A stretch of 28,555 nucleotides of DNA, from the NCBI GenBank assembly GCA_023386795.1, contig JAEWJB010000175.1, positions 1 to 28,555 of the forward strand, written 5' to 3'. Positions within the stretch are counted from its first letter, which is position 1, and the number at the start of each line of letters is the position of its first letter. The notes under the pieces were generated by a model, which worked only from the letters and a program-made list of their open reading frames with translations, was not told where the DNA came from and ran no database searches. The position numbers were made by a program, and so were the translations under genes. The DNA is from Pseudomonadota bacterium. GTDB lineage: Bacteria; Pseudomonadota; Gammaproteobacteria; Xanthomonadales; Xanthomonadaceae. This document shows positions 1 to 7,679 of this stretch, in pieces.

Positions 1-3
1 CCC

Positions 4-16
4 GGGGGGGGGGGGG
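4..16. repeat. 13-base poly-G tract at the window edge
   Basis: Thirteen consecutive G follow CCC at the very start of the window, about 45 bases beyond the 3' end of the DUF2782 gene. Nothing in bases 1-59 looks coding. The run may be a true slippage-prone homopolymer or an assembly/sequencing edge effect; the sequence alone cannot decide. Confidence 0.6.
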
Positions 17-59
17 CTCACCCCGCTCCTGCAAGGAAACGCTCAAGACACCCAGCGCC

Positions 60-362
60 TCACCAGCTGTAAATCTTCCAGTACACCGGCGACACGCCGT
101 CCTTGTCGTTGTCCATGTGCCCGTCGCCGTCACGGTCGTACAGGTAATACGTGGCGCCGCGCGCCGGGGTGATCTTCACCATGCGGACCTGCCCGGCGAC
201 GCGGTACTCGTCGATGCGGTCGCCGTTGTCCATCGTCTTGCTGGTGACATCGGCGTTGCGCATGTCCAGCGGCGCGCCATCCGGGCCGACCATGCCGCCG
301 CTGCTGGCGCAGCCGGCGAGGGACAGGGCCAGCACGCTGGCAAGCAGGACGGTGTGCTTCAT
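60..362 (-). CDS. DUF2782 family small lipoprotein
   Basis: A 100-residue protein with a hydrophobic signal peptide and a lipobox (LAGC, lipidated Cys predicted at residue 18), so it should be an exported lipoprotein. The mature part is short, charged and rich in Asp/Gly, with the run YDRDGDGHMDN near residue 75 and a C-terminal PVYWKIYSW. This matches my memory of the DUF2782 family, about 100 residues long and commonly encoded next to polA in gammaproteobacteria; its function is unknown. The ATG is preceded by AGGAG with 7-nt spacing, which supports this start. The gene is divergent from polA, with a 71-bp gap between the two ATGs. The Asp-rich stretch resembles a calcium-binding loop, but that is only a resemblance. 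Confidence 0.85.
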   Translation of the reverse strand: MKHTVLLASVLALSLAGCASSGGMVGPDGAPLDMRNADVTSKTMDNGDRIDEYRVAGQVRMVKITPARGATYYLYDRDGDGHMDNDKDGVSPVYWKIYSW

Positions 363-390
363 CGGGGCGCTCCTGGAACCGGGGAAACCG

Positions 391-396
391 ATTATG
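391..396 (-). promoter_or_regulatory. candidate -10 box for the DUF2782 gene
   Basis: On the minus strand this reads CATAAT, one mismatch from TATAAT, and lies 28 bases before the ATG, leaving room for a short leader that carries the AGGAG ribosome site. No clear -35 hexamer is seen in the GC-rich sequence upstream. Confidence 0.35.
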
Positions 397-421
397 CGCG
401 AGGCGCCCGGGGCGGGGGGCG

Positions 422-427
422 TAGAAT
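422..427 (+). promoter_or_regulatory. candidate -10 box (TAGAAT) for polA
   Basis: TAGAAT, one mismatch from the consensus, lies exactly 6 nt before the ATG at 434. Transcription would then begin at or beside the start codon, giving a leaderless mRNA. No Shine-Dalgarno sequence sits at the normal distance. hemF has the same hexamer at the same distance. The -35 region is not recognisable. Confidence 0.5.
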
Positions 428-433
428 CGCGTG

Positions 434-3199
434 ATGAGCAGACTAGTCCTTATCGACGGTTCCAGTTACCTGTACCGCGCGTTCCACGCGCTGCCGCCGC
501 TGACCAATGCCGATGGCGAGCCGACCGGTGCGCTGTTCGGCGTGGTCAACATGTTGCGCGCCACGCTGAAGGAGCGGCCCGAGTACGTCGCCTTCGTGGT
601 CGACGCCCCCGGAAAGACCTTTCGCGACGATCTCTACCCCGAATACAAGGCCAACCGCGCCGCCATGCCCGACGACCTGCGCGCGCAGGTGCTGCCGATG
701 TGCGAGATCGTGCAGGCCCTGGGCATCCCGATCCTGCGCGAGGAAGGCGTGGAGGCCGACGATGTCATCGGCACGCTGGCCCTGCAGGGCGCCGCCGACG
801 GCCTGGAAGTGACCATCTCCACCGGCGACAAGGACTTTGCCCAGCTGGTACGCCCGGGCGTGCGGCTGGTCAACACCATGACCGGCAGCCAGATGGATTC
901 GGACGAGGCGGTGATGGCCAAGTTCGGCGTGCGCGCCGGCCAGATCGTGGACCTGCTCGCGCTGATGGGCGATGCCGTGGACAACGTCCCCGGCGTGGAG
1001 AAGTGTGGCCCCAAGACCGCCGCCAAGTGGCTGGCCGAGTACGGCACCCTGGACGCGGTAATGGCGCACGCCGACGGCATCAAGGGCAAGATCGGCGAGA
1101 ACCTGCGCGCCGCCCTGCCGCGGCTGCCGCTCAATCGCACCCTGGTGACCATCAAGACCGACGTGCCCCTGCCCGGTGGCCCTCGCTCGCTCGCGCTGCG
1201 TGAGCGCGATGCGCAGGCACTGGCGGGCCTGTATCGCCGCTACGGCTTCACCCAGGCGCTCAAGGAGCTGGAGGGCGGCGCCGGCGTCGGTGCGGTGCTC
1301 GCGGAAAAGGAACCCGGCCAGGCGCGCGGGCGCGGCTTTGCCGCGGCGAGCGCCGCCCCGGTGGCGAACCTTGATCCGGCATTGGCTGCCAAGGGCCGTT
1401 ACGAGACGATCGATACGGTCGCGCAGCTGGAAGCCTGGATCGCGCGCCTGCGCGCCGCCGGCCAGTTCGCCTTCGACACCGAGACCGACAGCCTGGACCC
1501 GATGCAGGCGCGCCTGGTCGGCCTGAGCTTCAGCGATACCCCGGAGCAGGGCGCCTACCTGCCGCTGGCGCACGACTACCCCGGCGTGCCCGCGCAGCTG
1601 CCGATGGCGCAGGCCCTGGACATGCTGCGGCCGCTGCTTGCCGACCCGGCCGTGCGCAAGCTCGGCCAGCACGGCAAGTACGACCTGCACGTGATGCGTC
1701 GCCACGGCATCGCGCTGGCTGGCTACACAGACGACACGCTGCTGGAGAGCTTCGTGCTCAACTCCGGCATTGCCCGCCACGACATGGACAGCCTGGCCAA
1801 GCGCTACCTCGGCTACGACACGATCAAGTACGAGGATGTGGCCGGCAAGGGGGCCAAGCAGATCCCGTTCTCGCACGTCGCCATCGACGATGCGACGAAC
1901 TACGCTGCGGAAGACGCCGACATCACCTTGCGCCTGCACCGCGTGCTGTCGCCGCAACTGGCCGCCGACCCCGCGCTGGAGAAGGTCTACCGCGAGATCG
2001 AGATGCCGCTGGTGCCGGTGCTTGAACGCATCGAGGCCAATGGCGTGCGCGTGGATGCCGACGAGTTGCGCCGGCAGAGCGCCGATCTCTCCAAGCGCAT
2101 GCTGGCCGCGCAGCAGAAGGCCACCGAGCTGGCCGGGCGGACCTTCAACCTGGATTCGCCCAAGCAGCTGCAAGCCTTGCTGTTCGACGAACTCGGCCTG
2201 CCGGCGGTGGTGAAGACGCCCAAGGGCCAACCGTCCACCAACGAGGAAGCGCTGGAGGCCATCGCCGACCAGCACGAGCTTCCGCGCGTGATCCTCGAAT
2301 ATCGCGGCCTGGCCAAGCTGCGCAGCACCTATACCGACAAGCTGCCCGAGATGATCGACCCGGACAGCGGCCGCGTGCACACCAGCTACCACCAGGCCGG
2401 CGCGGCGACCGGGCGCCTGTCCTCCACCGATCCGAACCTGCAGAACATCCCGATCCGCACCGACGATGGCCGCCGCATCCGCCGCGCGTTCGTCGCGCCG
2501 CCGGGGCGGCAGCTGCTGGCCTGCGACTACTCTCAGATCGAGCTGCGCATCATGGCCCACCTCTCCGAGGACAAGGGCCTGGTCAGCGCGTTCGAGTCCG
2601 GCGCCGACGTGCATCGCGCCACCGCCGCCGAAGTGTTCGGACGCACGATCGATGAAGTGACTGCCAACGAGCGTCGTGCGGCCAAGGCGATCAACTTCGG
2701 CCTGATGTACGGCATGAGCGCCTTCGGACTGGCCCGCCAGCTGGGCATCGGCCGTGGCGAAGCGCAGGATTACATCGCGCTGTACTTCAGCCGTTACCCC
2801 GGCGTACGCGACTTCATGGAAAGCACGCGCCAGCAGGCGCGCGAGAAGGGCTACGTCGAAACCGTGTTTGGCCGCCGCCTGTACCTGGAGTACATCAACA
2901 GCGGCAGCCAGGGACAGCGCGCCGGCGCCGAGCGCGCGGCGATCAATGCGCCGATGCAGGGCACCGCAGCGGACATCATCAAGCGCGCCATGGTGGCGGT
3001 GGACGGCTGGTTGGCCGCCCACCGCGAGCGCGCGCTGATGATCCTGCAGGTGCACGACGAACTGGTGTTCGAAGCCGACGTGGATTTCATCGAGGAGCTG
3101 CGCGCGCAGGCCACGGCGTTGATGGCGGGTGCCGCGGCATTGCGCGTCCCGCTGGTGGTGGACGCCGGTGTCGGCGAAAACTGGGACGAAGCGCATTGA
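434..3199 (+). CDS. polA: DNA polymerase I
   Basis: A 921-residue family A DNA polymerase, about the usual size (E. coli Pol I has 928). It fills gaps, removes Okazaki primers and acts in repair. Order of domains: N-terminal 5'-3' exonuclease/flap nuclease (about 1-290; LIDGSSYLYRAFHA at the start, EADDVIGTLA and STGDKDFAQLV further on), 3'-5' proofreading exonuclease (about 320-510) with FDTETDSLD intact (Asp348, Glu350), then the polymerase domain with motif A DYSQIELR (Asp698), motif B AAKAINFGLMYG and motif C QVHDELVF (Asp875). All three activities should be present. A GTG at 431 is directly in front of the ATG at 434; ATG is preferred because of the TAGAAT box 6 nt upstream. It is a single gene, followed by a 14-bp hairpin. 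Confidence 0.98.
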   Translation: MSRLVLIDGSSYLYRAFHALPPLTNADGEPTGALFGVVNMLRATLKERPEYVAFVVDAPGKTFRDDLYPEYKANRAAMPDDLRAQVLPMCEIVQALGIPILREEGVEADDVIGTLALQGAADGLEVTISTGDKDFAQLVRPGVRLVNTMTGSQMDSDEAVMAKFGVRAGQIVDLLALMGDAVDNVPGVEKCGPKTAAKWLAEYGTLDAVMAHADGIKGKIGENLRAALPRLPLNRTLVTIKTDVPLPGGPRSLALRERDAQALAGLYRRYGFTQALKELEGGAGVGAVLAEKEPGQARGRGFAAASAAPVANLDPALAAKGRYETIDTVAQLEAWIARLRAAGQFAFDTETDSLDPMQARLVGLSFSDTPEQGAYLPLAHDYPGVPAQLPMAQALDMLRPLLADPAVRKLGQHGKYDLHVMRRHGIALAGYTDDTLLESFVLNSGIARHDMDSLAKRYLGYDTIKYEDVAGKGAKQIPFSHVAIDDATNYAAEDADITLRLHRVLSPQLAADPALEKVYREIEMPLVPVLERIEANGVRVDADELRRQSADLSKRMLAAQQKATELAGRTFNLDSPKQLQALLFDELGLPAVVKTPKGQPSTNEEALEAIADQHELPRVILEYRGLAKLRSTYTDKLPEMIDPDSGRVHTSYHQAGAATGRLSSTDPNLQNIPIRTDDGRRIRRAFVAPPGRQLLACDYSQIELRIMAHLSEDKGLVSAFESGADVHRATAAEVFGRTIDEVTANERRAAKAINFGLMYGMSAFGLARQLGIGRGEAQDYIALYFSRYPGVRDFMESTRQQAREKGYVETVFGRRLYLEYINSGSQGQRAGAERAAINAPMQGTAADIIKRAMVAVDGWLAAHRERALMILQVHDELVFEADVDFIEELRAQATALMAGAAALRVPLVVDAGVGENWDEAH

Positions 3200-3203
3200 T
3201 GAA

Positions 3204-3242
3204 TGCGCCGCACTTTCCACCCCCGTGAGAAAGTGCGGCGCA
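3204..3242 (+). terminator. hairpin after polA
   Basis: A perfect 14-bp inverted repeat (TGCGCCGCACTTTC and its complement) with an 11-nt centre begins 4 bases after the polA stop. No T tract follows on either strand, so it may be an mRNA-stabilising 3' hairpin or an imperfect terminator rather than a classical rho-independent one. Confidence 0.6.
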
Positions 3243-3349
3243 ATACATCAGAAAAGGCAACGTGAAACTGTCAGGAATCAATGAATCCGTCCTTAATCCG
3301 ACGAATTCTTAACCCAAATCTTCACGATCTATCAATGTCCGAAATGGTG

Positions 3350-3355
3350 TTATAG
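3350..3355 (+). promoter_or_regulatory. candidate -10 box for the sRNA
   Basis: TTATAG lies 5 bases before the G at 3361, which opens the first hairpin and is a natural transcription start. The AT-rich 3285-3350 stretch upstream contrasts with its surroundings, as expected for a promoter, but no clear -35 hexamer at 17 bp is visible. Confidence 0.35.
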
Positions 3356-3358
3356 CCC

Positions 3359-3488
3359 TCGACAGGCGCAACGCCTGTCGCGGATCTCTCCCATCCCCTG
3401 GAGCAGATCTCTGGAACGGCAACTCCTCCCCAAGTTCCCGTTCCCTGGCCCCGCTGACCTCCCCCTGGTCCGCGGGGCTTTTTATTTT
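3359..3488 (+). ncRNA. sX13-like small RNA with C-rich loops
   Basis: Four consecutive hairpins can be drawn by hand. Hairpin 1 pairs 3360-3368 with 3372-3380. Hairpin 2 pairs 3383-3387 with 3405-3409 and 3388-3391 with 3400-3403, loop CATCCCCT. Hairpin 3 pairs 3413-3419 with 3438-3444 and 3421-3424 with 3433-3436, loop CCTCCCCA. Hairpin 4 pairs 3448-3454 with 3472-3478 and 3456-3459 with 3467-3470, loop TCCCCCT, followed by TTTTTATTTT. The transcript would be about 120-125 nt. Exposed CCCC loops, this length and the place after polA fit sX13, the Xanthomonas sRNA that I recall being about 115 nt, encoded near polA and acting on mRNAs with G-rich motifs. The homology is inferred from architecture and location, not from an alignment. 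No ORF of note lies within it. Confidence 0.75.
3448..3488 (+). terminator. rho-independent terminator of the sRNA
   Basis: GCCCCGC (3448-3454) pairs with GCGGGGC (3472-3478), GACC pairs with GGTC inside it, and TTTTTATTTT follows directly at 3479. This is a textbook intrinsic terminator on the plus strand, and its loop TCCCCCT is also one of the C-rich loops of the sRNA. Confidence 0.9.
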
Positions 3489-3543
3489 CCGGACGCCGAT
3501 ATTTTGACCGCTTCGCTGAACGCGAACCGTGCCCTATTTCACC

Positions 3544-3567
3544 AAAATAAACGACCGTCAGTCGCTT
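3544..3567 (-). terminator. candidate hemF terminator
   Basis: On the minus strand AAGCGAC, loop TGACG, GTCGTTT forms a 7-bp stem with one G-T pair and runs into ATTTTGG. It lies about 75 nt after the hemF stop. A second inverted repeat (CGCCGCG at 3604-3610 with CGCGGCG at 3621-3627) lies between the two without a T tract. Both are modest. Confidence 0.35.
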
Positions 3568-3642
3568 GACGCGGTATACGGCTGAATACGTTGGAATAGA
3601 CAGCGCCGCGTCACTGTTTTCGCGGCGACTTCCCGACGCACT

Positions 3643-4542
3643 TCATCCCAGCCAATCGCGGGGCACCAAATAATCGGCGAGCCGCGCCTCATCACTGCCG
3701 GCTTCCGGCTGGTAGCCGTACTCCCAGCGCACGCGCGGTGGCAGGCTCATCAGGATGCTCTCGGCCCGGCCGCCGCTCTGCAGCCCGAACAGGGTGCCGC
3801 GGTCATAGACCAGGTTGAACTCCACGTAGCGGCCCCGGCGGTATTGCAGGAACTCGCGCTCGCGATCGCCGTAAGGCATGTCCTTGCGCCGGTCGACGAT
3901 CGGCAGGTAGGCGTCCAGGAAGCCATCGCCGACCGCCCGCAGGTAGGCGAAGTCCTGTTCGAAGTCGCCATGCAGGTCGTCGAAGAACAGCCCGCCTACG
4001 CCGCGCGTCTCTTGCCGGTGGCGCAGGTAGAAGTATTCATCGCACCAGCGCTTGTGCGCGGCGTAGCGGTCTTCGCCGAAGGGCGCGCACAGCTGCTGCG
4101 CGGTGCGGTGCCAGTGCAGCACGTCCTCGTCGAAGGGGTAGAACGGGGTGAGGTCGAAGCCGCCACCGAACCAGGCCGCCACTGCCTGGCCATCGCGCTC
4201 GGCGCGGAAATAGCGCACGTTGGCGTGGGTGGTGGGCAGGTAAGGGTTGCGCGGGTGGAACACCAGCGACACGCCCGTGGCGCGCCAGGTGGCGCCGGCC
4301 AGCTCGGGGCGATGCGCGCTGGCGGAGGGGGGCAGCTTGCTGCCGCATACGTCCGAGAAGCCGATGCCGGCCTGTTCGAACACCGCGCCCTCGCGCAGCA
4401 CGCGGGTGCGACCGCCGCCGCCTTCGGCGCGCTGCCAGGCATCCTCCTGGAAGGTGGCCTGCCCGTCGGCCGTCTCGATGGCCCGGCAGATACGGTCCTG
4501 CAGGCCGGTCAGGTAATCGCGTACGCGGTGGAAGTCGTCCAT
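3643..4542 (-). CDS. hemF: oxygen-dependent coproporphyrinogen III oxidase
   Basis: A 299-residue protein of normal HemF length. It oxidatively decarboxylates coproporphyrinogen III to protoporphyrinogen IX with O2, in the cytoplasm, in haem biosynthesis. Family signatures are clear: GVSLVFHPRNPY and PTTHANVRYF (conserved His region), the glycine-rich WFGGGFDLTPFYPF, the signature WCDEYFYLRHR...RGVGGLFFDDL, and the C-terminal GRYVEFNLVYDRGTLFGL and LMSLPPRVRWEYGY. The start is the ATG preceded, 6 nt upstream, by TAGAAT; no Shine-Dalgarno sequence is present, so the message is probably leaderless like that proposed for polA. The gap to the preceding membrane protein gene is 32 bp, so read-through from there is also possible. 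Confidence 0.97.
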   Translation of the reverse strand: MDDFHRVRDYLTGLQDRICRAIETADGQATFQEDAWQRAEGGGGRTRVLREGAVFEQAGIGFSDVCGSKLPPSASAHRPELAGATWRATGVSLVFHPRNPYLPTTHANVRYFRAERDGQAVAAWFGGGFDLTPFYPFDEDVLHWHRTAQQLCAPFGEDRYAAHKRWCDEYFYLRHRQETRGVGGLFFDDLHGDFEQDFAYLRAVGDGFLDAYLPIVDRRKDMPYGDREREFLQYRRGRYVEFNLVYDRGTLFGLQSGGRAESILMSLPPRVRWEYGYQPEAGSDEARLADYLVPRDWLG

Positions 4543-4548
4543 GCCGCC

Positions 4549-4554
4549 ATTCTA
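4549..4554 (-). promoter_or_regulatory. candidate -10 box (TAGAAT) for hemF
   Basis: The minus strand reads TAGAAT, then six bases (GGCGGC), then the hemF ATG. Hexamer and spacing are identical to those in front of polA. It overlaps the short gap after the upstream membrane protein gene, so hemF would have its own promoter. Confidence 0.5.
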
Positions 4555-4574
4555 GCGAGGCCGCCGGGCGCTGC

Positions 4575-5135
4575 TCAGCCCGCGAACTCGGCGCGGATCG
4601 CCGGCCGGCATAGCTGCCAGATGATCCATCCATGCACCGCCGCGATCGCCAGCGCGCCGAGCCAGCACACCAGCCGCAGCGAGGCCAGCATCGGGGCACC
4701 GGCATCGCGCAACTGTGCGGCGGCATCGCCTCCGTTCTGGCCCAGGCTGGCCACGGCCATGTCGAACGTCGCATCGACCAGCGGGATACCGGCGAAGTTC
4801 GCCAACGCGACCAGGGCCAGCACGACGATGAACGCCTGTCGCGCCCACTCGCGCCGCTGCAGCAGCGCCCAGGAAATCCATGCCACGCCCAGCGAGAGCA
4901 CGCCACTGAGTACCGACAGCGAAACCATGTGGCGGACGAGCCAGTCCAGCAGCGGCGGCAACGTGGCGCCGGGCGGGAGCAAGCCGCCGAGGTCGCCGGT
5001 GTCGGGCATCGCCAGCGCGAGCAGCGCCTGCATCAGGCTGCCCACCGCGCTCATCGCCGCCACGCCCAGGCTCAGCCAGGCCATCACGGTGACGAAGCTG
5101 CTGCGGGGCGCGGAAGGGCGGGACGGCAAGGCCAT
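4575..5135 (-). CDS. four-helix integral membrane protein, function unknown
   Basis: I do not recognise a named family. The 186-residue product is very hydrophobic, with four likely membrane helices near residues 14-40, 64-92, 97-118 and 150-172. Between helices 1 and 2 is a Gly/Pro-rich loop and between 3 and 4 a longer polar loop of about 30 residues. The longest ORF starts at 5180, but the ATG at 5135 has AGGAG 5 nt upstream, and the earlier region overlaps the terminator of the peptidase gene; 5135 is therefore chosen. It is followed by hemF on the same strand after 32 bp. No catalytic motif is visible. A housekeeping inner-membrane protein is the most that can be said. Confidence 0.7.
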   Translation of the reverse strand: MALPSRPSAPRSSFVTVMAWLSLGVAAMSAVGSLMQALLALAMPDTGDLGGLLPPGATLPPLLDWLVRHMVSLSVLSGVLSLGVAWISWALLQRREWARQAFIVVLALVALANFAGIPLVDATFDMAVASLGQNGGDAAAQLRDAGAPMLASLRLVCWLGALAIAAVHGWIIWQLCRPAIRAEFAG

Positions 5136-5160
5136 GGCAACTCCTGACGTGGACGGCGCT

Positions 5161-5192
5161 TTAAAGACAGACGCCGGCAAGCTGCCGGCGTC
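5161..5192 (-). terminator. terminator of the S9 peptidase gene
   Basis: A perfect 10-bp stem (GACGCCGGCA at 5170-5179, TGCCGGCGTC at 5183-5192) with a 3-nt loop lies 23 bases after the peptidase stop codon; on the minus strand it is followed by TGTCTTTAA. The stem is strong and the T run weak. Confidence 0.7.
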
Positions 5193-5214
5193 CGTGCGAT
5201 CACGGCAGGCGAGC

Positions 5215-7584
5215 TTACTTCACCTGTTCCTCGAACAGCTTGAGGATGCGCTTGTACTCGTCCAGCCAGGAGTCGGCGCGGGTGAAGCCGTGTCGCTCCA
5301 GCGGGTACGGGGCGATCTCCCAGTTGTCCTTGTGCAGTTCGATCAGCTTCTGGGTCATGTCCACCGAGTCCTTGAAGAACACGTTGTCATCGACCATGCC
5401 GTGGGCGATCAACAGGTGGTCGCGCAGGCCTTCGGCGTAGTTGATCGGCGAGGAGACCTTGTACGCCTCCGGGTCCAGCTCCGGCGTGTTGAGGATGTTG
5501 GAGGTGTATTCGTGGTTGTACTGCATCCAGTCGCCGACCGGACGCAGCGCAGCGCCGGCCTTGAAGGTACCCGGTGCGCGGAACAGCGCCATGTAGGTCA
5601 TGAAGCCGCCGTAGGAACCGCCGTAGATGCCGGCGCGCGCGCGGTCACCCTGCTTGTTGGCCACCAGCCAGTCCAGGCCGTCCAGGTAATCCTCCAGCTC
5701 CGGGTGGCCCATGTTGCGGTAGATCGCCGTGCGCCAGTCGCGGCCGTAGCCTTCCGAGGCGCGGTAGTCCAGGTCGAGGACGATGTAGCCCTTCTGGACC
5801 AGCAGGTTGTGGAACATCTGCTCGCGGAAGTACGGCGTGTAGCGTTCGGACACGTTCTGCAGGTAGCCGGCGCCGTGCACGAACATCACGATCGGATACT
5901 GCTTGCCGGCCTCCGGGTTCTTCGGTCCGTAGTACTTGCCCCAGACCACGCCGGCGCCGTGCTTGGACGGCACCTGCACATACTGGGGCTGCACCCAGTC
6001 CTGCGCCTTGAACTGCGCGGTCCGCGTATCGGTGAGCACGCGTGCCTGGCCGCCGGCGGCCGGCACCACCGCCAGCTGCGGCGGCAGGTAGCTGCCCGAA
6101 TAACGCACCAGCAGCTGCTGGCCGTTCGGGGAGACGCTGAAGTCCTCCACGCCATCGAGCGAGGTCACTTCGGTGACCTGGTCGTTGGCCAGGTCGAGCT
6201 TGCAGACCTCGTAGTCGCCCGGCCACTTCTGGTTGCAGACGAAGAAGAAGCCCTGGCCGTCGGCCGTCGGCACCGGCGCGGAGACTTCCCACTTGCCACG
6301 GGTGCGCTGGCGCGGCTTGGCGCCGTCGGCCACGGTGTACAGGTGCGAGTAGCCCGATTCCTCCGACAGCAACCACAGCGTGCGGTTGTCCGGCAGCCAG
6401 CCGAAATCGTTGAAACCCCAGTTGATCCAGGCGTTGTCGGTGAGGCGGTGGCGCGGGACCAGCCTGGCCTTGTCCAGGTCCACGCTGGCAATCCAGCGGT
6501 CCTTGTTGTCCACCGCACGGATCTCCACCGCCGCGTTGCGGCCGTCGTCGCTCCAGTGGATCGCCGGGCCGCTGCCGTCGCCGTCGCTCTCGATGCGCAC
6601 GGCGCGGTTGCCCTTCAGCGCGTCACGCTTGGCGGCCTTGCGCATCGCGGCGAGCGGGTCGGTCGCGATGCCCGGCAGGTCGTCGAACTTCAGCTCGGTG
6701 GCGCTGCCGGCAGCGGTATCGACCAGCCAGAGCGTGTGCGGCACCGGGTTGTTGCGGCCTACGCGGGTGCGCACTTCCTGGAATTCCTCGTAACCGGATT
6801 CGGTCACGTACTTGGGCATCTTGCCGGCCTGGCCCTCGTCGGCGCCCTTGGCCTGGGTCACGACCAACAGGTGGCGGCCGTCGGGCGAAAGCGCGCTGTC
6901 GACGACTTCAACGTCATCGCCCAGGTACACCGGCCCGGCGGCGCGGGTCGGGTCGGCCTTGCGCCAGGCATCTTCCTGGGTGCGCAGGGCGTCGCGCTGT
7001 TCCTTGTCCTTGCGCAGCGTGGCCAAAGTGGCCAGCTGCTGCTCGCGCAGCACGTCGGCCTTCGGTGCGGCGTTGGGGTCGCGCGCGGCCTTCACCACGG
7101 CCACCTGGCTGGTGCCGCCACCCGGTGCCCAGTGGTACCAGTCGTTGCCGGCACGCCAGATCACGCCGCCGTCACTGGCGAACTGCGGCCGCGATTCGGT
7201 CTCGTTGCTGCGGGTCAGCTGGGTCAGCGCGCCCGAGCGCAGGTCGCGCAGGAAGATGTCGCCGTTGCGGGCGAACACCATGCGCTGGCGCTGCGTGTCG
7301 TAAGCGGGGTTGGCGGCATCCAGGCCGGCCCGCTCGGTATCGGCCACGCGCTGGGCAGCGGCGCCGTCGATCGGCTGGCGGAAGGTATCGCGCACCGGGC
7401 TGCCATTGCGCTTGAGCTGGTACTGGACCTGTTGACCGTCCCACTGCCACCAGGCGTTGTCGACACCGGGACCGATCCAGTCCGGGTCGGCCATCACCTG
7501 TTCGATGGTCAGCGGTGCGGGGGGCGTCTGGGCATTAGCGCTGGCGGCGAGCAGCAGCAGGGACAACGGCAGCAGCTTGGGCAT
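5215..7584 (-). CDS. exported S9 family prolyl oligopeptidase / DPP4-like peptidase
   Basis: A 789-residue secreted serine peptidase. Residues 1-19 (MPKLLPLSLLLLAASANAQ) form a signal peptide with an AxA-type cleavage site, so it acts in the periplasm or outside. Residues about 20-520 form the beta-propeller of the DPP4 N-terminal type, recognisable from repeated WSDDGR, SPDGRHLLV, SVSPNGQQLLV blades. The C-terminal alpha/beta-hydrolase domain carries GGSYGG (Ser657), HGMVDDNV (Asp732) and ERHGF (His765), a complete catalytic triad. Dipeptidyl peptidase or oligopeptidase activity, typically after Pro or Ala, is expected; the exact specificity is not readable. A TTG start 24 nt upstream would spoil the signal peptide, so ATG at 7584 is used, although no good Shine-Dalgarno site is visible. 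It has its own terminator. Confidence 0.93.
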   Translation of the reverse strand: MPKLLPLSLLLLAASANAQTPPAPLTIEQVMADPDWIGPGVDNAWWQWDGQQVQYQLKRNGSPVRDTFRQPIDGAAAQRVADTERAGLDAANPAYDTQRQRMVFARNGDIFLRDLRSGALTQLTRSNETESRPQFASDGGVIWRAGNDWYHWAPGGGTSQVAVVKAARDPNAAPKADVLREQQLATLATLRKDKEQRDALRTQEDAWRKADPTRAAGPVYLGDDVEVVDSALSPDGRHLLVVTQAKGADEGQAGKMPKYVTESGYEEFQEVRTRVGRNNPVPHTLWLVDTAAGSATELKFDDLPGIATDPLAAMRKAAKRDALKGNRAVRIESDGDGSGPAIHWSDDGRNAAVEIRAVDNKDRWIASVDLDKARLVPRHRLTDNAWINWGFNDFGWLPDNRTLWLLSEESGYSHLYTVADGAKPRQRTRGKWEVSAPVPTADGQGFFFVCNQKWPGDYEVCKLDLANDQVTEVTSLDGVEDFSVSPNGQQLLVRYSGSYLPPQLAVVPAAGGQARVLTDTRTAQFKAQDWVQPQYVQVPSKHGAGVVWGKYYGPKNPEAGKQYPIVMFVHGAGYLQNVSERYTPYFREQMFHNLLVQKGYIVLDLDYRASEGYGRDWRTAIYRNMGHPELEDYLDGLDWLVANKQGDRARAGIYGGSYGGFMTYMALFRAPGTFKAGAALRPVGDWMQYNHEYTSNILNTPELDPEAYKVSSPINYAEGLRDHLLIAHGMVDDNVFFKDSVDMTQKLIELHKDNWEIAPYPLERHGFTRADSWLDEYKRILKLFEEQVK

Positions 7585-7587
7585 GGG

Positions 7588-7625
7588 GGTAGGCAGGGCC
7601 GGGGACAAAGATGCGCAAGCCTACC
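7588..7625 (-). other. leader inverted repeat next to the peptidase start codon
   Basis: GGTAGGC (7619-7625 on the minus strand) pairs with GCCTACC (7588-7594), enclosing 24 nt. The stem ends 3 nt before the ATG of the S9 peptidase, where a ribosome-binding site would be expected but is absent. It could influence translation. Confidence 0.35.
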
Positions 7626-7679
7626 AGCGCCCCTTGGGGCGGCGGCTGGGCCACAGGTCATGGCCGGCCGGTAAAACGC

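Noticed and set aside
443..3220. A 925-codon open frame on the minus strand opposite polA
   Set aside because: It mirrors the polA frame in GC-rich DNA, is rich in His/Arg/Gln without any domain, and polA has every expected motif.
3566..3600. TTGACG as a promoter -35 in the hemF downstream gap
   Set aside because: No -10-like hexamer lies 16-19 bp downstream and no plus-strand gene follows; TTGACG also overlaps the possible hemF terminator.
3844..7674. A 1276-codon plus-strand frame across hemF, the membrane protein and the S9 peptidase
   Set aside because: It crosses three recognised minus-strand genes and their terminator, has no domain pattern, and is an antisense shadow.
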